Shown: positions 46,383 through 55,977 of the stretch, in pieces
How the letters are laid out: the number at the start of each line of letters is the position of its first letter
Numbering within the stretch: position 1 is the stretch's first letter
Assembly (NCBI RefSeq): GCF_042651465.1
Contig: NZ_JBHSCZ010000001.1
Span: 930,001-994,000, forward strand
From: Ferruginibacter yonginensis
GTDB taxonomy: Bacteria; Bacteroidota; Bacteroidia; Chitinophagales; Chitinophagaceae
Length of the DNA stretch: 64,000 nucleotides
Direction: 5' to 3'
Notes under the pieces: model-generated
Databases searched by the model: none
The model's input: the letters and a program-made list of their open reading frames with translations, nothing else
What the model was told of the DNA's origin: nothing
Made by a program: the position numbers and the translations under genes

Positions 46383-46754
46383 TCACTGTAACAAGTTGTT
46401 TAACATGTATTGTTGCTCAACTATGGTAAGATTATGTGCAGTTAACAAAAACGAAATGGCCTCAAAACCCGAGTTTAAAGCCACAAATGTTGTTTCGAAA
46501 AATACCATATCAAGTGTGCATATAGTTATGCTTTGGTTTATTTTTTCATACACAGGTATAAAATCATCTATCAGTAAATCAAGATAAGGAGTTTTCCATT
46601 TATTGAATATGGGGTCATCAGTTTTTATCCAAACATCAATTTCCCAAATTGCATTACAATTTGCTTTACCTACACCAATAAATATACCCTCGTGGAATAT
46701 TAAAACATCAATATGTAATAACCTCAAATCATTATAAGGTATGGAAGTTTTCAT
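46383..46754 (-). CDS. Hypothetical small protein
   Basis: A 123-aa reading frame from ATG at 46754 (MKTSIPYNDLRLLHIDVLIFHEG ... WEIDVWIKTDDPIFNKW ... LLTAHNLTIVEQQYMLNNLLQ). The longer in-frame start at 46793 adds a poor 13-residue leader. Composition is protein-like, with mixed alpha/beta and no signal peptide. A plus-strand frame (46285-46587) overlaps it but is less protein-like. It lies alone between the RHS operon promoter region and the rpoC terminator. Function unknown. The 294 bases to its left (46089-46382) are very AT-rich and probably hold the RHS operon promoter, but I could not pin down a motif. Confidence 0.5.
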   Translation of the reverse strand: MKTSIPYNDLRLLHIDVLIFHEGIFIGVGKANCNAIWEIDVWIKTDDPIFNKWKTPYLDLLIDDFIPVYEKINQSITICTLDMVFFETTFVALNSGFEAISFLLTAHNLTIVEQQYMLNNLLQ

Positions 46755-46993
46755 GGTATAAAAGTAAATTTTATAAAAGGTGTTGATGTGCAACGCCTAT
46801 TTTTAACAGCACGTACAGCCTTGCTTCCGACTAATCATTTTAGCTGTATTTAATTGGTAATTCAAAACCAAAAAAATTGGGGATTAGTAACTACAACTAG
46901 CCTTACTTAACCGCCAATATTTAAAATAAATATAATCGAAAACCTTCACAAAAATATTTGCAATCTAAAAGAAAGTTGTCATTAATCACTCCT

Positions 46994-47056
46994 ATTTCAT
47001 CATCCCCCATTCCTCATTCATCATTCATCATTCAACATTCATAATTCCTCATCCCA
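46994..47056. repeat. Heptanucleotide tandem repeat array, 9 units
   Basis: Nine consecutive 7-bp units, mainly CATTCAT, CATTCCT, AATTCCT and CATCCCC, sit directly beside the rpoC terminator. They belong to the same heptamer family as the array at 21205-21330. The remaining part of the 46755-47116 intergenic stretch shows nothing else that I can name. Confidence 0.8.
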
Positions 47057-47057
47057 A

Positions 47058-47094
47058 ATAAAAAAAGGAGCAAGACTTTCATCTTACTCCCTTT
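47058..47094 (-). terminator. Terminator of the rpoBC transcript
   Basis: On the minus strand GGAGTAAGA/TCTTGCTCC pairs into a 9-bp stem with one G-U, a 6-base loop and a following T7 tract, 23 bases past the rpoC stop. On the plus strand the same position would be a C-A mismatch, which supports the orientation. Confidence 0.85.
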
Positions 47095-47116
47095 TAATAT
47101 AATGCATCAATAATGA

Positions 47117-50100
47117 TTACTCTTCTTCATCAAAATTCATCGCTTCTTTGGTAGTCATCAACAATTCGTATTCTTCTTTGCTACCTACAATCATATTTTC
47201 AAATTCACGTAAGCCCGTACCTGCTGGAATATGGTGACCAGTAATTACGTTTTCTTTTAAGCCTAACATTAAATCTGTTTTACCTTGTATAGCGGCAGAT
47301 GATAATACTTTTGTTGTTTCTTGGAACGACGCTGCTGAAATCCAACTTTGTGTACCCAATGACGCTTTTGTAATACCTAATAACAATGGTGATGATGTTG
47401 CCGGACGAGCATCTCTAAACTCAACCAACTTCTTATCAGCCCTTCTTAAAATTGAGTTTTCTTCTCTTACATCTCTCAATGTAACGATTTGACCCGTTTT
47501 TAATTTAGTACTTTCACCATGATCCGTTACTACTTTCTTATCGAAAATATCATCGTTCACACTGTTAAAGTCCATTTTATCTTCAACATCTCCTTCTAAG
47601 AATATGGTATCACCAGCATCTTCAATGGTTACCTTACGCATCATTTGGCGAACAATTACTTCTACGTGTTTGTCGTTGATACGTACACCTTGTAAACGAT
47701 ATACTTCTTGAATTTCATTTACTACATACTCTTGTACTGCAAACGGACCTTTGATCGCCAAAATATCTGCTGGCGCTGTTTGTCCGTCACTCAATGATGC
47801 ACCTGCTTTCACAAAGTCACCATCTTGTACCAAAATCTGACGACTCAATGGTACTAAGTATTTACGAACAACACCGTCTTTAGCTTCTACAATGATTTCT
47901 CTGTTACCACGTTTAACAGCACCAAAAGCAACTACACCATCAATTTCACACACTACAGAAGGGTTACTTGGGTTACGAGCCTCAAACAATTCTGTTACTC
48001 GAGGTAAACCACCCGTAATATCCTTCAATTTACTTAACACACGTGGAATTTTCACCAACACCTGACCGCTCTTCACTTCATCACCTTCTTCTACTACAAT
48101 GTGCGACCCAACAGGTAAGTTGTAGGTTTTCTTTTCTTTACCTTCAACAAAAATGGTAGGTAACTTGGTTTTATCTTTTGTATCAATAACCACTTTTTCA
48201 CGGTGACCAGTTTGTTCATCAGCTTCATCTCGGTAAGTAATACCTTCTAACAAAGCTTCAAACTTAATAGTACCAGGTACTTCAGCAACAATAACGTTGT
48301 TAAATGGATCCCATGTACAAATTACATCACCTTTTGCTACTTTTTGTCCGTCTTTCACTTTCAACACAGAACCGTAAGGAATGTGCATGCTGTTTAATAA
48401 ACGGTCAGATTTTACATCGATGTTTCTAATTTCACCGGTTCTACCAATAACCACCATTTGTTTTTTACCATCTGCATCTTCAGTATTTACAGTACGTAAA
48501 CCATCAAATTGCAAAGTACCATCAAACTTAGCGTACAATGATGATTCAACTGAAGCTGAACCAGCCACACCACCCACGTGGAAGGTACGTAAGGTAAGCT
48601 GTGTACCAGGCTCACCAATTGATTGTGCTGCAATGATACCAACAGCATCACCACGTTGTGCGATGGTACCTGTTGCCAAGTTTTTTCCATAACACTTCAC
48701 ACAAACACCACGTTTGCTTTCGCAGGTTAAAACTGAGCGTATTTCAACAGTTTCAATACCACTATCTTCAATCAATTTAGCAGTATCTGCACTAATTTCT
48801 TCACCAGCTACAGCCAATATTTCTTCAGTTACAGGATGCAATACATCATGCAAACTCATTCTACCTTCAATTCTGTCACTCAATGGTTCAATAATGTCTT
48901 CATTATCTTTTAATGCAGATGTTGCTATACCTCTTAAAGTACCACAATCTTCTTCATTAATTACCACATCTTGCGCCACATCAACCAATCTTCTTGTTAA
49001 GTAACCAGCATCCGCAGTTTTCAAGGCCGTATCCGCCAAACCTTTACGAGCACCGTGGGTAGAAATAAAGTACTCCAATACACTTAAACCATCTTTAAAG
49101 TTGGCCAAAATTGGGTTCTCAATAATTTCACTACCAGATGAACCTGATTTACGTGGCTTAGCCATTAACCCTCTCAAACCAGCCAACTGCTTAATTTGTT
49201 GTTTACTACCACGAGCACCAGAATCAAGCATCATATAAACAGAGTTAAACCCTTGTTTATCTGTTGCCAAATCACGAATCAATGTTTCTGTTACTTTGGT
49301 ATCAACACGGCTCCAAATATCAATAATTTGGTTATAACGTTCGTTATTGGTAATTAAACCCATGTTATAGCTATCCCAAACTTCTGCTACTTCACCTTGT
49401 GCATTTTCAACTAACTCCTGTTTAATTTCAGGAATAATTAAGTCGTTAATGTTGAACGATAAACCACCACGGAAGGCCATACGGTAACCCAATGTTTTAA
49501 TATCATCCAAAAATTTAGCAGTGATAGGTACACTTGTCCACTTAATAATATCACCAATAATTTCTCTTAAGTTCTTCTTAGTAAGCAATGCATTAATAAA
49601 ACCTACTTCTTTTGGTACGTGTTGGTTAAAAATAACCCTACCCACTGTAGTTTCAATTAATTTATTGGTTAACGTACCATCGTTGTTACGATAGTTCGCT
49701 TTTACTTTGATGTTAGCATGTAAATCAATCTTCTTTTCATTGTAAGCTATAATAACTTCTTCTGCAGAGTAGAATGATTTGCCTTCACCTTTCACGATTT
49801 CATCGCCAATGGTTTTTTTACCCTTTGTGATGTAATACAAGCCCAATACCATGTCCTGAGAAGGCAAGGTAATAGGTGTACCATTTTGAGGGTTTAAGAT
49901 ATTGTGCGATGATAACATTAACAACTGTGCTTCTAAAATAGCAGCGTTGCTTAATGGTACGTGTACCGCCATTTGGTCACCATCGAAATCGGCGTTGAAC
50001 GCTGATGTTACTAATGGGTGTAATTGAATCGCTTTACCTTCAATTAATTTGGGTTGGAAAGCTTGAATTGACAAACGGTGAAGGGTTGGAGCCCTGTTCA

Positions 50101-51409
50101 ACATTACCGGATGGCCTTTCAATATATTTTCTAAGATATCCCAAATGATGGCTTCTTTTTTATCAACCAACTTACGGGCACTCTTAACTGTTTTTACAAT
50201 ACCTCTTTCAATTAATTTGCGAATAATAAATGGCTTAAATAATTCAGCCGCCATATCTTTCGGCAAACCGCACTCGTGCATTTTTAATTCTGGTCCTACC
50301 ACAATTACAGAACGGCCTGAATAATCCACACGTTTACCTAATAAGTTCTGACGGAAACGACCTTGCTTACCTTTCAATACATCGCTCAATGATTTTAAAG
50401 CACGACCACCTTCTGCTTTTACAGCATTAGATTTACGGCTGTTATCAAACAATGAATCAATCGCTTCTTGCAACATACGTTTTTCATTACGTAAGATTAC
50501 TTCTGGCGCTTTAATTTCTAACAAACGCTTTAAACGGTTGTTACGAATAATTACACGACGGTATAAATCGTTTAAATCTGATGATGCAAAACGACCACCA
50601 TCTAATGGAACTAAAGGACGTAATTCTGGTGGAATTACAGGAATGTATTGCATAACCATCCACTCAGGGCGGTTTTCAATTCTTGTATTCGCATCACGGA
50701 AGCTTTCAACTACACTCAAACGCTTTAAAGCATCAGCTTTACGTTGTTGTGAAGTTTCGTTCGCTGCTGAGTTACGTAAATCAAAACTTAATTGATCTAA
50801 ATCCAAACGCTCTAACATAGCATGAACGGCTTCTGCCCCCATTTTAGCTACAAATTTTTCCGGATCTTCATCAGGAAGCATTTGGTTTTCTTTTGGTAAC
50901 GTATCTAAAATATCTAAGTACTCTTCTTCTGTTAATAAATCACCATAATTCTGACCTTTATCGGCACGAATACCTGGGTTTATTACCACAAAACGTTCGT
51001 AGTAAACAATGGTTTCTAATTTCTTAGAACTCATGCCTAATAAGTAACCAATTTTGTTTGGTAATGATTTAAAATACCAAATATGTACTACAGGAACCAC
51101 TAATTTAATATGGCCCATTCTTTCTCTACGTACTTTCTTTTCTGTTACTTCAACACCACAACGATCGCATACAATGCCCTTGTAACGAATACGCTTGTAT
51201 TTACCACAAGCACACTCATAATCTTTTACCGGACCAAAAATTCTTTCACAAAACAAACCATCTCTTTCAGGCTTGTAAGTACGGTAGTTAATGGTTTCTG
51301 GCTTTAACACTTCACCATAACTTCTTTCTAAAATAGTATCAGGCGAAGCCAAACCAATCGTAATTTGAGAGAAGGTTGCTCTCGGACGATTTTCTTTTTT
51401 GAATGCCAT
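47117..51409 (-). CDS. rpoC: DNA-directed RNA polymerase subunit beta'
   Basis: A 1430-aa catalytic subunit of RNA polymerase. It has the N-terminal zinc site (CACGKYKRIRYKGIVCDRCGVEV), the NADFDGDQMAVH metal loop at residues 472-483 that holds the active-site magnesium, bridge-helix and trigger-loop motifs (IAAQSIGEPGTQLTLRTFHVGG), and the second zinc site (CESKRGVCVKCYG). The domain order is that of Bacteroidota RpoC, without large insertions that I could see. It is 92 bases after rpoB and is transcribed with it, ending at a clear terminator. Confidence 0.99.
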   Translation of the reverse strand: MAFKKENRPRATFSQITIGLASPDTILERSYGEVLKPETINYRTYKPERDGLFCERIFGPVKDYECACGKYKRIRYKGIVCDRCGVEVTEKKVRRERMGHIKLVVPVVHIWYFKSLPNKIGYLLGMSSKKLETIVYYERFVVINPGIRADKGQNYGDLLTEEEYLDILDTLPKENQMLPDEDPEKFVAKMGAEAVHAMLERLDLDQLSFDLRNSAANETSQQRKADALKRLSVVESFRDANTRIENRPEWMVMQYIPVIPPELRPLVPLDGGRFASSDLNDLYRRVIIRNNRLKRLLEIKAPEVILRNEKRMLQEAIDSLFDNSRKSNAVKAEGGRALKSLSDVLKGKQGRFRQNLLGKRVDYSGRSVIVVGPELKMHECGLPKDMAAELFKPFIIRKLIERGIVKTVKSARKLVDKKEAIIWDILENILKGHPVMLNRAPTLHRLSIQAFQPKLIEGKAIQLHPLVTSAFNADFDGDQMAVHVPLSNAAILEAQLLMLSSHNILNPQNGTPITLPSQDMVLGLYYITKGKKTIGDEIVKGEGKSFYSAEEVIIAYNEKKIDLHANIKVKANYRNNDGTLTNKLIETTVGRVIFNQHVPKEVGFINALLTKKNLREIIGDIIKWTSVPITAKFLDDIKTLGYRMAFRGGLSFNINDLIIPEIKQELVENAQGEVAEVWDSYNMGLITNNERYNQIIDIWSRVDTKVTETLIRDLATDKQGFNSVYMMLDSGARGSKQQIKQLAGLRGLMAKPRKSGSSGSEIIENPILANFKDGLSVLEYFISTHGARKGLADTALKTADAGYLTRRLVDVAQDVVINEEDCGTLRGIATSALKDNEDIIEPLSDRIEGRMSLHDVLHPVTEEILAVAGEEISADTAKLIEDSGIETVEIRSVLTCESKRGVCVKCYGKNLATGTIAQRGDAVGIIAAQSIGEPGTQLTLRTFHVGGVAGSASVESSLYAKFDGTLQFDGLRTVNTEDADGKKQMVVIGRTGEIRNIDVKSDRLLNSMHIPYGSVLKVKDGQKVAKGDVICTWDPFNNVIVAEVPGTIKFEALLEGITYRDEADEQTGHREKVVIDTKDKTKLPTIFVEGKEKKTYNLPVGSHIVVEEGDEVKSGQVLVKIPRVLSKLKDITGGLPRVTELFEARNPSNPSVVCEIDGVVAFGAVKRGNREIIVEAKDGVVRKYLVPLSRQILVQDGDFVKAGASLSDGQTAPADILAIKGPFAVQEYVVNEIQEVYRLQGVRINDKHVEVIVRQMMRKVTIEDAGDTIFLEGDVEDKMDFNSVNDDIFDKKVVTDHGESTKLKTGQIVTLRDVREENSILRRADKKLVEFRDARPATSSPLLLGITKASLGTQSWISAASFQETTKVLSSAAIQGKTDLMLGLKENVITGHHIPAGTGLREFENMIVGSKEEYELLMTTKEAMNFDEEE

Positions 51410-51462
51410 ATTAAATTGAATAATTGTCTAAAAAATTAATTAAAAAAACTGCTCATCCTCAT

Positions 51463-51487
51463 GGCAATTTGCTTATTGCAAACTGCC
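51463..51487 (-). ncRNA. RNA hairpin in the rpoB-rpoC intergenic leader
   Basis: The minus-strand RNA pairs GGCAGUUUGC with GCAAAUUGCC around a 5-base loop, 10 bp with one G-U. On the other strand the wobble becomes an A-C mismatch, so the structure is meant for the rpoBC transcript. It could affect mRNA stability or rpoC translation; it lacks a T tract, so it is not a terminator. Confidence 0.5.
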
Positions 51488-51501
51488 CCACTCCTTCCCT
51501 C

Positions 51502-54500
51502 TTACTCGAACTTTAAATCTAAACCTAAACCTCTTAATTCATGTACCAATACATTGAACGATTCAGGTATACCAGCTCTTGGAATGTTATCGCCTTTTAC
51601 AATTGCTTCATAAGTTTTAGCTCTTCCAATAATATCATCAGATTTAAGCGTTAACAACTCTTGTAAAATGTTAGATGCACCATAAGCTTCTAAAGCCCAA
51701 ACCTCCATCTCACCAAAACGTTGACCACCAAACTGTGCTTTACCACCCAACGGCTGTTGAGTAATTAAACTGTATGGTCCGATAGAACGAGCATGCATTT
51801 TATCATCAACCATGTGGTGTAACTTAATGATGTAGATGATACCTACTGTTGCTTTTTGGTCAAAACGTTCTCCCGTTTCACCATCGTACAAGTAAGTATG
51901 TCCAAACTTAGGTAAACCAGCTTTTTCAATGTTTTCAGCAATTTCGTTTACAGATGCACCATCAAAAATTGGTGTAGCAAAACGAACGCCTAATTTTTCA
52001 CCAGCCCAACCTAACGCAGTTTCATATATCTGCCCAAGGTTCATACGGCTTGGTACACCTAGTGGGTTTAAAACGATATCAACCGGGGTACCATCTTCTA
52101 AGAACGGCATATCTTCTGCACGTACAATTTTAGCAACAATACCTTTGTTACCGTGACGGCCCGCCATTTTATCACCTACTTTCAACTTACGTTTAACTGC
52201 CATGTATACTTTTGCTAATTTCAATACACCTGCTGGTAATTCATCACCAATAGATATGTTGAACTTCTCTCTCTTATAACGGCCTAACTCTTCGTTAAAC
52301 TTAATATTGTAGTTGTGTAATAAAGTGTTGATTAAATCATCTGTTTTTTCATCGCCACTCCAACCTAATGGGTTTACGTTTACATAATCAATACCAGCTA
52401 AGTTTTTAGCAGTAAATTTTACGCCTTTACCAATTAAAACTTCACCGAAGTTGTTGGTAACACCTTGACTGGTTTTGTTTTGTAACAACGACTGCAATTT
52501 GTTTTGCAGCATTTCCATTAATTTATTTTCATTGTCTTCGTGTGTTTTCTCAATTTTATCTAACTGAGCTTTTTCACGAACTTTTGCATTTTTATCTTTC
52601 TTCGCTCTTTGGAACAAACGCTTATCAATAACAACACCTTCAGTACCACTTGGTGCTTTCAATGAAGCATCTTTAGCATCACCAGCTTTATCACCAAAAA
52701 TAGCACGTAATAACTTTTCTTCTGGTGTTGGATCGCTTTCACCTTTAGGGGTTATTTTACCAATAATGATATCGCCTTCTTTGATTGTTGCACCAATGCG
52801 AATAATACCATTTGCATCTAAATCTTTTGTAGCTTCTTCTGATACGTTCGGGATATCTGGCGTTAATTCCTCTTCACCCAACTTCGTATCTCTTACTTCA
52901 GTTTCAAATTCACTGATGTGGATAGAAGTAAACAAATCATCTTTTACTACTTTCTCAGATATTACAATCGCATCTTCAAAGTTGTAACCTTTCCATGGCA
53001 TGAAGGCCACTTTCATGTTACGACCCAATGCTAATTCACCATCTTTTGTAGCATAACCTTCTGTTAAGAAATCACCTTCACTTACTTTTTGCCCTTTCGT
53101 TACTGCCGGACGTAAATTGATGGTTGTTTCTTGGTTGGTACGAACGAATTTGGTTAACTTATAAATCGTTAAATCATCTTCAAAGCTTACCAATTGTGCC
53201 TCTTCACTACGCTTGTAACGTACATGAATTTCATTAGCATCAACATACTCCACCACACCTTCACCAGTTGCATGTATTTGAATACGTGCATCTCTAGCAG
53301 CTTTCGCTTCTAAACCAGTACCTACAATTGGCACTTCTGGTTTAATTAATGGTACAGCTTGACGTTGCATGTTTGAACCCATTAAGGCACGGTTCGCATC
53401 ATCATGCTCTAAGAATGGAATTAACGAAGCACTCAAACCAACAATTTGGTTAGGTGCTACATCCATATACTCTACTTCACCTTTATCTAAAATAGGGAAA
53501 TCGCCTGTTTGACGTGACTTGATTTTATCATCAACAAAGTTGCCTTTATCATCAATATCAACGTTTGCCTGTGCAATTTTCGCTGTATCTTCTTCTTCAG
53601 CACTTAAGAAAGTTACTTTCTTCATATCCACTTTACCATCAGTTACTTTTCGGTAAGGTGTTTCAATGAAGCCCATGTCATTGATTTTGGCATGTACACA
53701 AAGTGTAGATATCAAACCAATGTTTGGACCTTCAGGTGTTTCAATAGTACATAAACGACCGTAGTGAGAATAGTGAACGTCACGTACCTCAAAACCAGCT
53801 CTTTCACGACTTAAACCGCCGGGCCCAAGCGCTGAAATACGACGTTTGTGCGTAATTTCTGACAATGGGTTGGTTTGGTCTAAAAACTGAGATAACTGTG
53901 ATGTACCAAAGAAAGAGTTGATAACAGATGATAATGTACGAGCATTAATCAAATCAACCGGTGTAAATACCTCGTTATCACGAACGTTCATACGCTCACG
54001 AATGGTACGAGCCATACGGGCCAAACCTACACCAAATTGAGCGTACAATTGCTCACCTACCGTACGTACACGACGGTTACTTAAGTGATCAATATCATCA
54101 ATTTCACTTTTACCATTGGTTAATTGTACCAAGGTTTTAATGATGGCGATAATATCGTCTTTGGTTAATACTTTTTTAGTAACAGGGAAATCTAAACCTA
54201 AACGACGGTTAATTTTATAACGACCAACTTCACCTAAATCATAACGCTTGTCGCTAAAGAACAACTTATCGATGATACCACGAGCCGTTTCATCATCTGG
54301 CGCATCTGCACCACGTAATTGTTTGTAAATATGTTGTACCGCCTCTAACTCACTGTTAGAAGTATCTTTATTTAAAGTATTGTAAATGATAGAATAATCA
54401 CCACTAACTTCTTCTTTTTGAATGAATACACTCTTTACTTCTACGTTAAGGATGGTAGCAATGTTGCTTTCATCTAAAACAGTATCTCTTTCTAAAATAA

Positions 54501-55311
54501 TTTCATTTCTTTCGATAGAAACTACTTCACCAGTATCTTCATCCACAAAATCTTCTACCCAAGTACGTAAAACACGGGCAGCAAGGCGTTTACCAATATG
54601 TTTGTCTAAGCTTTTTTTATCGGCCTTCACTTCATCAGCCATACCAAACAACTCTAATATGTCTTTATCAGTTTCAAAACCGATAGAACGTAATAAGGTT
54701 GTTACAGGGAATTTTTTCTTACGATCGATATACGCAAACATTACGTTATTGATATCGGTAGCAAACTCCATCCATGCACCTTTGAAAGGTATTACACGAG
54801 CAGAGAAAATTTTAGTACCATTTGGGTGAATTGATTGACCAAAGAATACACCTGGTGAACGGTGTAATTGGCTTACTACAACCCTTTCAGCACCGTTAAT
54901 TACGAAAGTACCACGTGGGGTCATGTACGGTATGTTTCCTAAGAATACATCTTGTACAATGGTTTGAAAATCCACATGCTCTTCATCATTACAACTTAAA
55001 CGAAGCTTAGCTTTTAAAGGCACCGCATACGTTAACCCTCTTTCAATACATTCATCGATTGAATAACGTGGTGGATCTACGAAGTAGTCCAAAAATTCCA
55101 ATACGAAAATGTTACGGGTATCACTAATAGGAAAGTTCTCTTTGAACACACGAAACAATCCTTCTACATTTCGTTTATCTGGCGTTGTTTCCAACTGAAA
55201 AAAGTCCTTAAACGACTGTATCTGGATTCCGAGCAAATCAGGCTGTTCCGCTATGAGTTCAACTTTCCCGAAGTTGATACGCTTAGCAGCATTTGTTTTT
55301 GTTGCAGACAT
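51502..55311 (-). CDS. rpoB: DNA-directed RNA polymerase subunit beta
   Basis: A 1269-aa subunit of RNA polymerase. It shows the N-terminal lobe (GVFFGQSIHPNGTKIFSARVIPFKGAW), the rifampicin-pocket region (FFGTSQLSQFLDQTNPLSEITHKRRISALGPGGLSRERAGFEVRDVH), VEYMDVAPNQIVGLSASLIPFLEHDDANRALMGSNMQRQAVP, and the C-terminal KVGDKMAGRHGNKGIVAKI. The rifampicin-pocket residues D, H, R and S look wild type in the usual order. It starts a transcription unit with rpoC. The 255-base upstream region contains an inverted repeat that ends the LEA-like transcript, so rpoBC needs its own promoter, which I could not place exactly. Confidence 0.99.
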   Translation of the reverse strand: MSATKTNAAKRINFGKVELIAEQPDLLGIQIQSFKDFFQLETTPDKRNVEGLFRVFKENFPISDTRNIFVLEFLDYFVDPPRYSIDECIERGLTYAVPLKAKLRLSCNDEEHVDFQTIVQDVFLGNIPYMTPRGTFVINGAERVVVSQLHRSPGVFFGQSIHPNGTKIFSARVIPFKGAWMEFATDINNVMFAYIDRKKKFPVTTLLRSIGFETDKDILELFGMADEVKADKKSLDKHIGKRLAARVLRTWVEDFVDEDTGEVVSIERNEIILERDTVLDESNIATILNVEVKSVFIQKEEVSGDYSIIYNTLNKDTSNSELEAVQHIYKQLRGADAPDDETARGIIDKLFFSDKRYDLGEVGRYKINRRLGLDFPVTKKVLTKDDIIAIIKTLVQLTNGKSEIDDIDHLSNRRVRTVGEQLYAQFGVGLARMARTIRERMNVRDNEVFTPVDLINARTLSSVINSFFGTSQLSQFLDQTNPLSEITHKRRISALGPGGLSRERAGFEVRDVHYSHYGRLCTIETPEGPNIGLISTLCVHAKINDMGFIETPYRKVTDGKVDMKKVTFLSAEEEDTAKIAQANVDIDDKGNFVDDKIKSRQTGDFPILDKGEVEYMDVAPNQIVGLSASLIPFLEHDDANRALMGSNMQRQAVPLIKPEVPIVGTGLEAKAARDARIQIHATGEGVVEYVDANEIHVRYKRSEEAQLVSFEDDLTIYKLTKFVRTNQETTINLRPAVTKGQKVSEGDFLTEGYATKDGELALGRNMKVAFMPWKGYNFEDAIVISEKVVKDDLFTSIHISEFETEVRDTKLGEEELTPDIPNVSEEATKDLDANGIIRIGATIKEGDIIIGKITPKGESDPTPEEKLLRAIFGDKAGDAKDASLKAPSGTEGVVIDKRLFQRAKKDKNAKVREKAQLDKIEKTHEDNENKLMEMLQNKLQSLLQNKTSQGVTNNFGEVLIGKGVKFTAKNLAGIDYVNVNPLGWSGDEKTDDLINTLLHNYNIKFNEELGRYKREKFNISIGDELPAGVLKLAKVYMAVKRKLKVGDKMAGRHGNKGIVAKIVRAEDMPFLEDGTPVDIVLNPLGVPSRMNLGQIYETALGWAGEKLGVRFATPIFDGASVNEIAENIEKAGLPKFGHTYLYDGETGERFDQKATVGIIYIIKLHHMVDDKMHARSIGPYSLITQQPLGGKAQFGGQRFGEMEVWALEAYGASNILQELLTLKSDDIIGRAKTYEAIVKGDNIPRAGIPESFNVLVHELRGLGLDLKFE

Positions 55312-55514
55312 ATATTAATTAAAACGTTTAGTGAAGATCCTTGCAGTGAAAATAGAGCTTGCGCTACTATCGCCAATTTAAGGATGGTAAAGGTAGGGAA
55401 ATATTATAAATAAATCATCAAATATTATCATTTTGGCAGGAGATTTGTTAAAAACCGACAATTTTGACCTATTTTTTACTGAAATAGCAAGTTTTGGTTA
55501 GTTACCCTATACAA

Positions 55515-55542
55515 GAAAGAGCACCTTAATAGGTACTCTTTC
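55515..55542 (-). terminator. Inverted repeat, probable terminator of the LEA-like gene
   Basis: Minus-strand RNA pairs GAAAGAGUACCU with AGGUGCUCUUUC over a 4-base loop (12 bp, one G-U). The U-rich tail is short (UUGUAUAG), so termination may be partial. It lies 25 bases past the stop of the 113-aa gene. Confidence 0.6.
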
Positions 55543-55566
55543 ATGATCAATTTGTAAAATGCAATA

Positions 55567-55908
55567 TTATTTTTTTAGTTCATCTTTCACATCAGCCTTA
55601 ATTTCAGCCGCTGTTAAAGCTGCTTTTGCTTTTGCAATTTCAGCCTCATCTTTTAAATCGTCAATTTTATCAGCTGCCTTTTCTTTTAAATCTGCTGTTT
55701 TGTCTTTTGCGCCATCCCATAAATCTGCTGCTTTTTCTTTAGCAGCGTCTAATGCATCTTCAGCTTTGTCTTTTGCTTTATCCCAAAGCTCTTCTGCTTT
55801 ATCGGTAGCATCTTCCCAAGCATCACCAGCTTTATCTGCTAAATCAGCAGCTTTGTTTTTTAACTTATCTAAAAAGCCTTCTTCTTCTTTAATAATTTCG
55901 TTACTCAT
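55567..55908 (-). CDS. LEA-like / amphipathic helical repeat protein
   Basis: A 113-aa protein made almost wholly of A, K, D, E and L with a recurring 11-residue rhythm such as DKAKDKAEDAL-DAAKEKAADLW-DGAKDKTADLK. This is the composition of group 3 LEA-like or apolipophorin-like amphipathic helices, often linked to desiccation, cold or membrane protection, and also seen in YtxH-like stress proteins. No signal peptide. It lies between the M13 peptidase and rpoB, 69 bases after the former, and could share its transcript. The antisense frame on the plus strand is a mirror artefact of the repeat. Function is inferred from composition alone. Confidence 0.8.
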   Translation of the reverse strand: MSNEIIKEEEGFLDKLKNKAADLADKAGDAWEDATDKAEELWDKAKDKAEDALDAAKEKAADLWDGAKDKTADLKEKAADKIDDLKDEAEIAKAKAALTAAEIKADVKDELKK

Positions 55909-55977
55909 GGTGTGTATTTTTTAATAATGAATAATAATCGTTAAAGAAAATGGCAGCTATTGTGCCAAAATAATTTA

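Noticed and set aside
46285..46587. Plus-strand 100-aa frame overlapping the hypothetical minus-strand gene
   Set aside because: Poorer protein-like composition and Cys/Ser/Phe-rich reading; only one of the two frames is likely real.
55559..55924. Plus-strand 121-aa Ser/Ala-rich frame
   Set aside because: Antisense mirror of the LEA-like repeat; Lys, Asp and Ala codons read backwards give Phe, Ser and Ala.
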